This document shows, one piece after another, positions 25,747-34,038 of a stretch of DNA of 64,000 nt. The notes below the pieces were generated by a model. The model was not told the origin of the DNA and did not search any database. It was given only the letters and a program-made list of their open reading frames with translations. Positions within the stretch are counted from its first letter, which is position 1; each line of letters opens with the position of its first letter. The stretch lies in NCBI GenBank assembly GCA_018242685.1, contig JAFEBM010000006.1, positions 62,001 through 126,000 of the forward strand. Direction: 5' to 3'. The position numbers and the translations under genes were made by a program. Source of the DNA: Nitrospira sp. (GTDB taxonomy: Bacteria > Nitrospirota > Nitrospiria > Nitrospirales > Nitrospiraceae).

Positions 25747-25983
25747 TCACAGTGTCCGGTGCGTCCCGTCGCAAAAGGGCGGGGTCTTTGTGTGCTTGCA
25801 CTGGCACAACGCGACTTCCTTTTTTTCATCTACGGTGAACTCAAGCGGTTCAAATCCGGTTCCCTGATGAGACCCATCACAGAACGGTTGATCCCGCGAG
25901 CGCCCACAGGCGCACCAGTAGTAGGTTCCCGGTTCCAACGTAATCACGGCCGGCTCCTTGGCTGCAATGCGTGGCTGTCCCAT
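25747..25983 (-). CDS. CDGSH iron-sulfur protein with two CDGSH motifs
   Basis: The 78-residue protein carries two iron-sulfur motifs, CACGRSRDQPFCDGSH and CQCKHTKTPPFCDGTH, each with the C-x-C...C...H ligand set of mitoNEET-type [2Fe-2S] proteins. The double-motif bacterial form is known. The ribosome site GAGGGAGG precedes the ATG. It lies just upstream of the sigma-54 activator gene on the same strand and may be cotranscribed. Electron transfer or cluster delivery is the family role; the partner is unknown. Confidence 0.9.
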   Translation of the reverse strand: MGQPRIAAKEPAVITLEPGTYYWCACGRSRDQPFCDGSHQGTGFEPLEFTVDEKKEVALCQCKHTKTPPFCDGTHRTL

Positions 25984-26150
25984 AGATATTCCTCCCTCTG
26001 GATGGTTGAGATGAGATCGCGCGGCTGAGTATATCCTCTTCGTAGAGAATCTCGCACGTCCTCTTGCTAGAGATTAACTGCTCGTTATATAAGTTTGACC
26101 TCATGCCGCAAGCTGGGCTTCGGCGAGTTTCATCATTGAAAGGATATGAT

Positions 26151-26684
26151 ATGAAGAATAGCCTTTTCATAGCTGGTGTGATCGGAATCGTTCTGACCCT
26201 GGGTCATGTCACGGCATCTTCGGTGGATGCGAAGATCGTTGACGCAGGCGACTCCAGTTCGAGTTGGATCGGAACCGGCGAATTCATGGAACTTGGAAAT
26301 GGAGGACAGGTGGTCAATGGAATTGTCAAAGGTGTCTTGATCGCCCGTCATAAGGACGCAGGCAAGATGATTGTCCATTCATCCAAACTGACTTGTCCGG
26401 TGCGTGTGAACCTTAACCGAACGAAGGACTCTCAAGCAATCGAAGGACTTTGCACACTCGTGGCACACGAAGGCAAAGATATCGCTTTCGCGCATTGGAA
26501 ATGCTCAGGGAATTTAAAAGAGTGTGAAGGCGAGTTTACATTTACCGGCGGGTTTGGAGGATGGGCCGGAATTTCAGGAACCACTCCTTTTCAGACCAGT
26601 ATCATTTTCGAGCAGCAGGAAGGGAAAACCGGTCAAGCGATCGGGTATGCAGTCTGGCCGAATCTGACCTATACGTTGCCCTAG
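26151..26684 (+). CDS. Secreted protein of unknown function with four conserved-looking Cys
   Basis: The start is the ATG at 26151, with AAAGGAT upstream; the longer frame is ignored because a clean signal peptide begins here (MKNSLFIAGVIGIVLTLGH, cleavage near SSVDA). The mature region, about 150 residues, is beta-rich, with Cys in KLTCPVRV, GLCTLV and WKCSGNLKEC that could form two disulfides, and a Gly-rich segment TFTGGFGGWAGISGTTPF. I do not recognise a family; an eight-stranded barrel is possible. It probably acts in the periplasm or outside. Confidence 0.7.
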   Translation: MKNSLFIAGVIGIVLTLGHVTASSVDAKIVDAGDSSSSWIGTGEFMELGNGGQVVNGIVKGVLIARHKDAGKMIVHSSKLTCPVRVNLNRTKDSQAIEGLCTLVAHEGKDIAFAHWKCSGNLKECEGEFTFTGGFGGWAGISGTTPFQTSIIFEQQEGKTGQAIGYAVWPNLTYTLP

Positions 26685-26729
26685 GGCAATCACCACCTAT
26701 TCCTCTCACTGTTTTCTGGCAGTCCGACG

Positions 26730-26764
26730 GGAGGAGCTTCCATCGAACCATGGGGAGCTCCTCC
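26730..26764 (+). terminator. Hairpin downstream of the secreted-protein gene
   Basis: A 9-bp inverted repeat, GGAGGAGCT (26730-26738) and AGCTCCTCC (26756-26764), extends inward by CCAT/ATGG pairing. It lies 46 bases after the stop of the secreted-protein gene. There is no T-run after it, so it is a candidate terminator or mRNA-stabilising stem. Confidence 0.45.
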
Positions 26765-26793
26765 GGGAAGACCCCGTCTCGACACATGTCTGT

Positions 26794-27156
26794 TTGATCG
26801 GTAACCCGACCCGGTTGCTTTGCCGACAGGAGTCCTCAACGAAACTTCCCCACATTCCTTCCATCTTTTTTCGAGGCTTTTTTCATCGTCACACCCTGGC
26901 GATATTATTCACGTCCTTTATGATATTTTTATTCCCTGGTCTTGTGGTCCTGATTGTTATTGCAACCTGTGCTCGTCTGCAGATTGCCTATGTACATACA
27001 GATCCGATGCAGGTAGTCTTCCGCTTAACCCATCTGACATTTGAGGAATGGCTCATGGTCGTGCTGGTGGGAGCCTTCGTCTTTACGTTTGCCGAAGTCG
27101 AGAAGGCGATCATTCGGCACTTCACCAGAAGGGCCGTTCATCGGGCGTCCGTCTGA
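26794..27156 (+). CDS. Small two-helix membrane protein resembling the C-terminus of a P-type cation ATPase
   Basis: The 120-residue protein has two membrane segments (LAILFTSFMIFLFPGLVVLI near 35-58 and FEEWLMVVLVGAFVFTFAEV near 84-103) followed by EKAIIRHFTRR. The second segment with the Glu-Lys end resembles the last helix of P-type Ca2+/cation ATPases (E-x-EK-x-x-RR), so it could be a fragment of such a gene or an independent small protein. The start is uncertain, as no good ribosome site is seen. Part of it (26898-26943) is repeated at 33931-33976. Confidence 0.5.
   Translation: MIGNPTRLLCRQESSTKLPHIPSIFFRGFFHRHTLAILFTSFMIFLFPGLVVLIVIATCARLQIAYVHTDPMQVVFRLTHLTFEEWLMVVLVGAFVFTFAEVEKAIIRHFTRRAVHRASV
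26898..26943 (+). repeat. 46-bp near-direct repeat, copy 1 (partner 33931-33976)
   Basis: These 46 bases match 33931-33976 at 42 positions in the same orientation. In this copy they encode the first membrane helix of the small protein (ILFTSFMIFLFPGL). The pair brackets the universal-stress-protein and Mrp antiporter genes. Confidence 0.75.
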
Positions 27157-27202
27157 CCGAGCGATCGGTCGATTTCGTCCTTGTAAGGAGGGAATCTAAA
27201 CC

Positions 27203-28078
27203 ATGAAGGCAATCATCGCAGCAACCGATTTTTCTGATGAGGCTCGGTACGCTGCGGAGCGCGCCGCCATCATTGCCGAGGAACAGCAGGCGCATCTCAG
27301 TCTGTTACATGTGATGAGCAGGTCGGCCTTGAGCGATGTACGAAAATTATTCCAGACACCGACTGATGTGGAAGCCAAGCTGATCGATGATGCCGGACGC
27401 ATGCTGAGCGAAATAGCCGCAGACATCGAGTCGAAGACAGGGTTGACGGGGAGTACCGACGTCAAGATCGGCCAAGCACTGACTGAAATCCTGTCGGCGA
27501 CCGAATCCGCGGATCTGCTTGTCTTGGGCGCTCATGGTGGGAACTCCCTGCACGATCTGATTCTCGGCACGACGGCAGAACACCTGCTCAGCAAGTGCAA
27601 GCGACCGATGCTTGTCGCGAAGCGCCCTCCGAAGACACGATATCAGCGTGTGCTCTTGCCGGTCGACTTCTCCCCATACTCCGCCTCCGCCTTGACAATG
27701 GCGCGCCGGCTCGCGCCCAACGCCCGCATGACGATCCTTCACGTGTTCAACCTTCCATTTGAGGGGAGACTCCGTATTGTCGGCGCGTCGGAGGACGACA
27801 TCCGCCAATACCGCCAAGAGGAACAGCGATCCGCAGAGAGGAAGATGTGGGAGCTGATCCGTGAATCCCATGTCGATTCGGATCGGGTTTCGTACGCGGT
27901 TGAAGGCGGCGGTCCCTCTCCTGTGATTTTGGCCAAAGCGGAGGAACTCTCGTCCGACCTCATCGTGATGGGCAAACACGGTCAATCCTGGATCGAAGAC
28001 TTGTTCCTTGGGAGCACCACACATCATGTCCTCGCCCGTTCGGAATGTGACGTGCTTGTTGTCCAAAAACGGGTCTAG
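27203..28078 (+). CDS. Universal stress protein with two UspA domains
   Basis: The 291-residue protein has two tandem Usp domains: the first begins MKAIIAATDFSDEARYAAER and ends LGAHGGNSLHDLILGTTAEH; the second begins YQRVLLPVDFSPYSASAL and ends MGKHGQSWIEDLFLGSTTHH. Both keep the G-x2-G-x9-G-(S/T) nucleotide-binding pattern. A strong AAGGAGGG site precedes the ATG. It is 18 bases before mrpA, so it is very likely the first gene of the antiporter operon and could sense energy or ion state. Confidence 0.92.
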   Translation: MKAIIAATDFSDEARYAAERAAIIAEEQQAHLSLLHVMSRSALSDVRKLFQTPTDVEAKLIDDAGRMLSEIAADIESKTGLTGSTDVKIGQALTEILSATESADLLVLGAHGGNSLHDLILGTTAEHLLSKCKRPMLVAKRPPKTRYQRVLLPVDFSPYSASALTMARRLAPNARMTILHVFNLPFEGRLRIVGASEDDIRQYRQEEQRSAERKMWELIRESHVDSDRVSYAVEGGGPSPVILAKAEELSSDLIVMGKHGQSWIEDLFLGSTTHHVLARSECDVLVVQKRV

Positions 28079-28096
28079 CACCGCCGTCTTCCCTCC

Positions 28097-30889
28097 ATGA
28101 CGTTGCCGATCATCATTCTGCTTCCCTTGCTCGCCGGAACTGCCGCGACGCTGCTCGCGCAGCGTCGCAGTTTCTCCGCCGCCGCATGGGCTGCCGCCCT
28201 GCCGACCGCCGCAAGCCTTGCGCTGCTCACCCATCAAGCGCCGGCCATCCTGTCAGGCGAACGACTCCTCCAGACATGGCGGTGGCTGCCCGACCACGGG
28301 CTCAATTTTTCGTTCCGGCTGGACGGGCTGGGTCTCATGTTTGGGCTGCTGATTCTTGGTATTGGATTGCTCGTCATTCTCTACGCGCGTTATTACCTGT
28401 CCGCGCAGGACCGCATCGGTAGATTTTATGCCCTGCTCATGCTGTTCATGACTTCGATGCTGGGTATCGTGTTTTCCGAGAACGCCCTTCTGCTCCTGAT
28501 GTTCTGGGAGCTGACGAGCCTCTCGTCCTTCCTGTTGATCGGCTTCTGGACCCACAGCCCTCTGGCTCGACAGGGCGCGCGCATGGCCTTCGCCGTCACC
28601 GGCGGCGGCGGACTCGCCCTGCTTGCCGGGATGTTGATCATCGGCAACATCGCGGGAAGTTTCGAGTTGTCCGCCTGGTTTACGGCGCGGGAGACGATCC
28701 GCAATCATCCTCAGTTCAATGTCGCGCTCGGGTTGATCCTGCTGGGCGCGTTTACGAAATCGGCGCAGTTTCCGTTTCACTTCTGGCTGCCCGCGGCGAT
28801 GGCAGCGCCTACGCCGGTGTCCGCCTATCTGCATTCCGCCACAATGGTGAAGGCGGGGGTGTTCCTGCTCGCGAGACTCTACCCCTTGCTGGGTGGAAAT
28901 CCCGTGTTCGAGTATGTGACGACCACCGTCGGCCTGACGACGATGGTGTTCGGCGCCTATGTGGCGATGTTCAGACACGATCTGAAAGGATTACTCGCCT
29001 ATTCGACCATCAGCCATCTGGGCCTCATTATGTTCCTGCTGGGTCTCGACACACCGATCTCCTCGCTGGCCGCCGTGTTTCATGTCGGCAACCATGCGAC
29101 TTTCAAAGCGTCGCTGTTCATGGCGGCCGGCATCATCGATCATGAGTGCGGAACCCGCGACATGCGGCGGCTGGGCGGCCTCTGGCGTCAGATGCCGCAG
29201 ACGGCACTGCTGGCCATCGTGGCGGCGTCGGCGATGGCCGGTGTACCCTTATTCAATGGGTTTCTCTCCAAGGAAATGTTCTTCGCCGAGGCGCTCGATC
29301 TCCATGACCTGCTGTTGCTAGAGGACATCGCTCCGGTCGCCGTCATGCTCGGCGCGATGTTCAGCGTCGCCTACTCCGTGCGGTTCATCCACGATGTGTT
29401 CTTCGACGAACCGCATAACCTTCCTCATCAGCCGCACAAACCACCCCGCTATATGAAGGTCCCGGCCGAAATTCTGGCGGTCGTTTGTATCGCGGTCGGC
29501 GTGCTGCCCGGCTACACCGTCGCTCCATTGGTGGACACGGCGGCGAGGGCGGTGGTGGGAGACGCCCTGCCGGACTATCGCATCGCGCTGTGGCACGGGT
29601 TCTCACTGCCGCTGGTCATGAGTGCGGTCGCACTCGTCGGCGGCACAGCTATCTACTGGCTGCTGCGTCATCGCTATGATCTGCACCTGCACGTGCCGGT
29701 GCACTACACGGGACGATTGCTCTTTCAGCACGCATACGACGGCATGATCGCCCTTGCGGCCCGATTCACGAACCGACTGCACAACGGCTCGCTCCAGCGC
29801 TCCCTTACGCTTGTCATTGCAACGTTCCTCGGACTCGGGGCATGGCCGTTCCTGGAACATGGGCTTGACGTTGGGGAAGTGATGCCTTCAGCACCGGCGC
29901 CGCTAGGCGTCGTCGTGTGGGGAGCGGCGACGGCCGGCGCGCTCGGAGCCGTTTGGTTCCATCACACAAGGGTCGTTGCCCTTGTACTGGCTGGTGTCGT
30001 CGGGCTTGCCGCATCGATTGCCTTTGCCTATTTCTCGGCTCCTGACCTCTCGTTGACCCAGTTGGCCATCGAAGTCGTAACCACCCTGTTGATGCTCATG
30101 GCATTGGCGCTTCTGCCGCAATCGACGCCGCGGGAATCGACGCGCCGGCGCAAGGCGCGCGATGGAGTCTTGGCAGTCGCCGCGGGCGCCGGGGTGGCGG
30201 TGTTGTCATGGGCCGTCTTGACAAGGGATCAAGAATCCATCGCATGGTTTTTTCTTGAGAATAGCCTGCCGCGCGGTGGAGGCCACAATGTCGTCAATGT
30301 GCTTCTCGTTGATTTCCGCGGCTTCGATACGTTCGGAGAGATTATCGTCCTCGGCATTGCGGCCATCTGCACGTGGATGCTGCTGGATGGGCTATGGGGC
30401 GAGGGGCAGGCCGAGAGGCCGAACCTCGTCGCCGACCGTACGATTTTTACCGTGGCGGCACGGGTATTGCTGCCTTTTGCACTGCTCGTGGCGCTCCACA
30501 TGTTCCTGCGAGGGCACGACCTCCCAGGGGGCGGATTTGTCGCGGGACTTATCGCCGCGCTCGCGCTGATCATGCAGTACATGGGCGAAAGCCTGAGGCG
30601 CATGCTCGCTCATATCCGGATCGACTTCTGGCTTTTGATCGGAGGCGGCGTGGTGATTGCCGGCTTGACCGGCCTCGCGAGCGTGGTGGCCGGCTTATCT
30701 TTCCTCACGAGTGGCACGCGCCACCCCGTTGTGCCGCTCCTCGGCGAGATCCCCATTGTCAGCGCGATGGGGTTCGACCTCGGCGTCTTCATGGCGGTAC
30801 TCGGCTCCACGCTTCTGATCCTGACCTCCATCGGACAAGTTCGCCGCAAGACGCCGATGACAGGGGAGGACGGACAATGGAATTCATAA
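28097..30889 (+). CDS. mrpA: Mrp/Mnh cation:proton antiporter subunit A with fused B-type domain
   Basis: The 930-residue protein is the large MrpA subunit, homologous to the NuoL proton-pumping subunit: ALLMLFMTSMLGIVFSENALLLLMFWE and FPFHFWLPAAMAAPTPVSAYLHSATMVKAG (split across the segment) are characteristic. After about residue 640 it continues with LSLTQLAIEVVTTLLML and, near 790-920, an MrpB-type domain (FLRGHDLPGGGFVAGLIAAL). No separate mrpB follows, so A and B are fused, as in several bacterial mrp operons. The complex exchanges Na+/K+ for H+ across the inner membrane. Confidence 0.93.
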   Translation: MTLPIIILLPLLAGTAATLLAQRRSFSAAAWAAALPTAASLALLTHQAPAILSGERLLQTWRWLPDHGLNFSFRLDGLGLMFGLLILGIGLLVILYARYYLSAQDRIGRFYALLMLFMTSMLGIVFSENALLLLMFWELTSLSSFLLIGFWTHSPLARQGARMAFAVTGGGGLALLAGMLIIGNIAGSFELSAWFTARETIRNHPQFNVALGLILLGAFTKSAQFPFHFWLPAAMAAPTPVSAYLHSATMVKAGVFLLARLYPLLGGNPVFEYVTTTVGLTTMVFGAYVAMFRHDLKGLLAYSTISHLGLIMFLLGLDTPISSLAAVFHVGNHATFKASLFMAAGIIDHECGTRDMRRLGGLWRQMPQTALLAIVAASAMAGVPLFNGFLSKEMFFAEALDLHDLLLLEDIAPVAVMLGAMFSVAYSVRFIHDVFFDEPHNLPHQPHKPPRYMKVPAEILAVVCIAVGVLPGYTVAPLVDTAARAVVGDALPDYRIALWHGFSLPLVMSAVALVGGTAIYWLLRHRYDLHLHVPVHYTGRLLFQHAYDGMIALAARFTNRLHNGSLQRSLTLVIATFLGLGAWPFLEHGLDVGEVMPSAPAPLGVVVWGAATAGALGAVWFHHTRVVALVLAGVVGLAASIAFAYFSAPDLSLTQLAIEVVTTLLMLMALALLPQSTPRESTRRRKARDGVLAVAAGAGVAVLSWAVLTRDQESIAWFFLENSLPRGGGHNVVNVLLVDFRGFDTFGEIIVLGIAAICTWMLLDGLWGEGQAERPNLVADRTIFTVAARVLLPFALLVALHMFLRGHDLPGGGFVAGLIAALALIMQYMGESLRRMLAHIRIDFWLLIGGGVVIAGLTGLASVVAGLSFLTSGTRHPVVPLLGEIPIVSAMGFDLGVFMAVLGSTLLILTSIGQVRRKTPMTGEDGQWNS

Positions 30890-31233
30890 TGGCGGTTGGA
30901 ATCGGGATCGTGACGGCCTGCGCCGTCTATCTCCTTCTCCGGGGGCGGACGTTCTCAATGGTGCTGGGATTGTCGATGTTGTCCACGGCCGGCAATCTTT
31001 TTATTTTCTCCATGGGACGCCTTCGACCAGGGGCTTCGCCCATCGTGGCGGCCGGCGCAGAGAGCTATGCTGATCCGGTGCCTCAGGCTCTGGTATTGAC
31101 GGCCATCGTGATCGGATTCGGCATGACCGGTTTCATCATGGCGCTCGCGATACGCATGCGCCATCAGACCGGGAGCGATCATGTGGACGGCCTCGAGCCG
31201 ATGCCGGAACGCAGGCCGGAGCACGGCCCATGA
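30877..31233 (+). CDS. mrpC: Mrp antiporter subunit C
   Basis: The 118-residue protein is NuoK-like MrpC: three helices with VYLLLRGRTFSMVLGLSMLS, NLFIFSMGRL and DPVPQALVLTAIVIGFGMTGF. I choose the ATG at 30877, which has GGGGAGGA six bases upstream and overlaps mrpA by 13 bases; an ATG at 30889 overlapping the mrpA stop is the alternative. The open frame extends far upstream into mrpA but that part is not coding. Confidence 0.9.
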   Translation: MEFIMAVGIGIVTACAVYLLLRGRTFSMVLGLSMLSTAGNLFIFSMGRLRPGASPIVAAGAESYADPVPQALVLTAIVIGFGMTGFIMALAIRMRHQTGSDHVDGLEPMPERRPEHGP

Positions 31234-32780
31234 CCCATTTGCCGGCAGTTCCGATCATTGTGCCCGCGCTGGCGGCGGCGCTTCTGCTGATCTTGCACCG
31301 CGCGCCGATCGTAATGAAACGTGCGATCGGCATGGGAGCGACGGTGATCTTCGCCGTTGCGGCGCTCGCGATTTTCGAGGAGACGCGGTCCGGAGCGCCG
31401 CTCGTCTACCGGCTGGGCGATTGGCCGCCGCCGTTCGGCATCGTGCTGGTCGCAGATCATCTCTCCGCCTTCATGCTGCTCTTGACGGCGTCGCTCGCGC
31501 TTGCGGTGCTGCTCTATGCCGTGCAGGGGTGGGATGCCCGAGGAAAATTGTTTCACCCGCTCTTTCTCTTCCAGGTGATGGGTCTGAACGGCGCCTTTCT
31601 CACGGGAGACTTGTTCAATTTATTTGTCTTCTTCGAAGTCCTCTTGATCGCGTCGTATGGGCTCGCGCTGGAAGGCTTGGAAGTCGAGCGGCTGCGTGCC
31701 GTGCTTCACTATGCCGTGATCAACATTGCGGCCTCCAGCGTATTTCTGATCGCCGTCAGCTTACTGTACGGCGTCACGGGAACGCTCAACATGGCACATC
31801 TGGCTGAACGTATTGCGGAAGTACGGGCCGAAGACGTGGGGCTCGTGCGGGCCGCCGGCTTGTTGTTGCTCGGCGTATTTGCCGTCAAAGCCGCTGCTTT
31901 TCCCCTCTATTTCTGGTTGCCTGCCGCCTATTCCCATGCGCCTGCGCCGGTTGCGGCGCTGTTCGCCATCATGACAAAGGTCGGCATCTATGCAATCATC
32001 CGTGTCACGACGCTGATCTTTCCCGGTGGCGAAGGCGCCGGCATGGAATTGACTTCCCCATGGCTCATGCCGGTTGCGTTGATCACGCTGGCATTGGGAA
32101 CCGTGGGCGCACTCGGCGCCCAGCGCCTTGCCGGCATGACGGCGTATCTCACCATTGCGTCGGTCGGCACGATTCTGACCGGCGTGGCGAACGGTGGAAG
32201 CAAGGGTCTGGCCGCCGCGCTCTATTACCTGGCGCATTCCACGCTCGTCATTGCCGTGCTCTTTCTCGTTTCCGATCTGCTGGGGCGCAGCCGCGGAGCT
32301 GCGGCAGACCAGCTCCATCCTGGGCCGCCGCTGCGGCAGGCAGCGCCGCTGGGTCTGGCCTTTCTATTTGCCGGCGCGACCGTGGCCGGGATCCCGCCGT
32401 CATCGGGATTCCTAGGGAAACTCATAATCTTACAGAGTACGATGAATGGGCTGAGCGTCGTCCTGATATGGACCGTCATTCTGGTGACGAGCGCACTGAC
32501 CTTGGTTACCTGCTCGCGCGCGGGCAGCATCGTGCTGTGGAATTATGTTGAACCGGATCAGCCTACCCGTGACCGGCCTCCTCGCGCAGGCGAATGGACC
32601 GCGCTCGCCGGGCTGGCCGGATGCAGCATGTTGCTGGTCGTCTTCGCGGCGCCGGTGACGCGCTATACCGGCGAAGTGGGGATGCAACTGACCTCCCGCG
32701 GAAACTATATCGAAGCCGTCCTCGGATCCGGGCACGATGATCTTGTCCGTCCGCAGGCGGTGGGAAAGGCGGCGCCATGA
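31230..32780 (+). CDS. mrpD: Mrp antiporter subunit D
   Basis: The 516-residue protein is a NuoM/N-like MrpD subunit with about 14 helices: GDLFNLFVFFEVLLIASYGL, AAAFPLYFWLPAAYSHAPAP and GIPPSSGFLGKLIIL are typical. Glu in FFEVLL and the Lys in KAAAFPLYFW are the expected proton-path residues. The start overlaps the mrpC stop (ATGA). Confidence 0.94.
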   Translation: MTHLPAVPIIVPALAAALLLILHRAPIVMKRAIGMGATVIFAVAALAIFEETRSGAPLVYRLGDWPPPFGIVLVADHLSAFMLLLTASLALAVLLYAVQGWDARGKLFHPLFLFQVMGLNGAFLTGDLFNLFVFFEVLLIASYGLALEGLEVERLRAVLHYAVINIAASSVFLIAVSLLYGVTGTLNMAHLAERIAEVRAEDVGLVRAAGLLLLGVFAVKAAAFPLYFWLPAAYSHAPAPVAALFAIMTKVGIYAIIRVTTLIFPGGEGAGMELTSPWLMPVALITLALGTVGALGAQRLAGMTAYLTIASVGTILTGVANGGSKGLAAALYYLAHSTLVIAVLFLVSDLLGRSRGAAADQLHPGPPLRQAAPLGLAFLFAGATVAGIPPSSGFLGKLIILQSTMNGLSVVLIWTVILVTSALTLVTCSRAGSIVLWNYVEPDQPTRDRPPRAGEWTALAGLAGCSMLLVVFAAPVTRYTGEVGMQLTSRGNYIEAVLGSGHDDLVRPQAVGKAAP

Positions 32781-33262
32781 CCAAACTGTGTCCGTTTCCG
32801 ATGCTGTCGATGGCGCTTGCCGGCACTTGGCTCATGCTCGCCGGGTTTTCGCTCCCGCATCTCGTCCTTGGATCCTTGTTCGCGATCATGATTCCGTTCG
32901 TCATCGCGCCGCTCCTCGGCGTGCTGCCCGGTGTCCGGTCGGTGATCGGAGCCATGCGGCTGACAGGACATGTTATGTGGGATATTATCGTTGCCAACAT
33001 CACGGTGGCTCGTCTGGTGCTCGGGCCTGTGTCGCGCTTGCGGCCGGCATTCGTCGAGGTCCCGCTGACCGCGACTCATCCGTATGCGATCTCGCTCTTC
33101 ATGAGCATGATTTCGATTACGCCCGGCTCCATCCCCTTGGCGCTTTCACCGGATGCTCGCACATTGCTGGTACATGTCCTCCACGTGGAAGACGAGGAGG
33201 TCTTCGTTTCCAACGTCAAGGAGCGATATGAACGTCCGTTGATGGAAATTCTGGAATGCTGA
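32777..33262 (+). CDS. mrpE: Mrp antiporter subunit E
   Basis: The 161-residue MrpE has two N-terminal membrane helices (LSMALAGTWLMLAGFSLPHL) and the conserved soluble region SLFMSMISITPGSIPLALS and LLVHVLHVEDEE. MrpE has no Complex I counterpart but is required for assembly in characterised antiporters. The start overlaps the mrpD stop by four bases and its end overlaps mrpF. Confidence 0.92.
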   Translation: MTKLCPFPMLSMALAGTWLMLAGFSLPHLVLGSLFAIMIPFVIAPLLGVLPGVRSVIGAMRLTGHVMWDIIVANITVARLVLGPVSRLRPAFVEVPLTATHPYAISLFMSMISITPGSIPLALSPDARTLLVHVLHVEDEEVFVSNVKERYERPLMEILEC

Positions 33263-33525
33263 CCGCGGCGCTCTACATCGCGTTCTTCTCGATCGCCGCG
33301 GCGCTCGCGATCTGCATGGTGCGTCTCGTACGAGGTCCCCATGCGCCCGACCGCGTGCTGGCATTCGATACGCTGTACATCAATACGATCGCGCTCATGA
33401 TCGTCCTGGACATCTATCATTCCACCTCCGTCCTTTTCGAGGCGGCGCTGTTGATCGCGCTGACCGGCTTCGTCGCCACGGCCGCCTTCGCGCGGTATCT
33501 GGCCCGGGGCAAGGTCATGGAGTAA
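33256..33525 (+). CDS. mrpF: Mrp antiporter subunit F
   Basis: The 89-residue MrpF has three helices, with MVRLVRGPHAPDRVLAFDTL as the family signature and ALLIALTGFVATAAFARYL at the end. Its ATG overlaps the mrpE stop by seven bases. No oddities are seen. Confidence 0.92.
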   Translation: MLTAALYIAFFSIAAALAICMVRLVRGPHAPDRVLAFDTLYINTIALMIVLDIYHSTSVLFEAALLIALTGFVATAAFARYLARGKVME

Positions 33526-33529
33526 CACC

Positions 33530-33904
33530 ATGCTGGATTTCCTTGTCTCCATCCTCCTGCTGGTCGGCAGTTTTTTTATTGTGGTGGGGGCGTTCGGCCT
33601 CGTTCGCCTCCCCGATTTCTTCATGCGGCTACACGGCCAGACGAAATCCACGACGTTGGGCGTCGGGAGCTTTTTACTTGCGTCCGTCGTCCACACAGTC
33701 GACGGTGGATTTACCCTGCAGGAACTGCTCATTGCCCTATTTCTGTTCATAACCGCACCGGTGAGCGCGTTCCTGCTGGGCCAAGTAGGCCTGCAAAGAC
33801 ATGTACCTTCACGCGCTCCTCTGCCGGAAGATTTCCCCGGTTTGCGCCACGAGCCCATGGACTTGCCGTCGAGGGCGCGACCGGCATCCCATCCCGGCGA
33901 TTGA
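33530..33904 (+). CDS. mrpG: Mrp antiporter subunit G
   Basis: The 124-residue MrpG has three helices: LVGSFFIVVGAFGLVRLPDF and FMRLHGQTKSTTLGVGSF are diagnostic, followed by LLIALFLFITAPVSAFLLGQ. It is the last subunit of the A(B)-C-D-E-F-G order, four bases after mrpF. The C-terminal tail of about 30 residues is Pro/Arg-rich and lies beyond the usual family end. Confidence 0.92.
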   Translation: MLDFLVSILLLVGSFFIVVGAFGLVRLPDFFMRLHGQTKSTTLGVGSFLLASVVHTVDGGFTLQELLIALFLFITAPVSAFLLGQVGLQRHVPSRAPLPEDFPGLRHEPMDLPSRARPASHPGD

Positions 33905-33930
33905 CCTGACCGAAAATTGATATAGAAGCC

Positions 33931-33976
33931 GGCGGTATTATGCACGTCTTTTATGATATTTTTGTTCCCTGGTCTT
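33931..33976 (+). repeat. 46-bp near-direct repeat, copy 2 (partner 26898-26943)
   Basis: This copy lies just after mrpG, in noncoding sequence. It matches 26898-26943 at 42 of 46 positions. In the matching frame it reads AVLCTSFMIFLFPGL, then leaves the similarity, and a stop lies just upstream, so it is a decayed fragment of the small membrane-protein gene at 26794. Confidence 0.75.
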
Positions 33977-34038
33977 AAAGCCTTGCCGCCGATCGGCCAT
34001 GATAAGGCCAATATAGAATTCCCTTAAATAGGTGTGAC

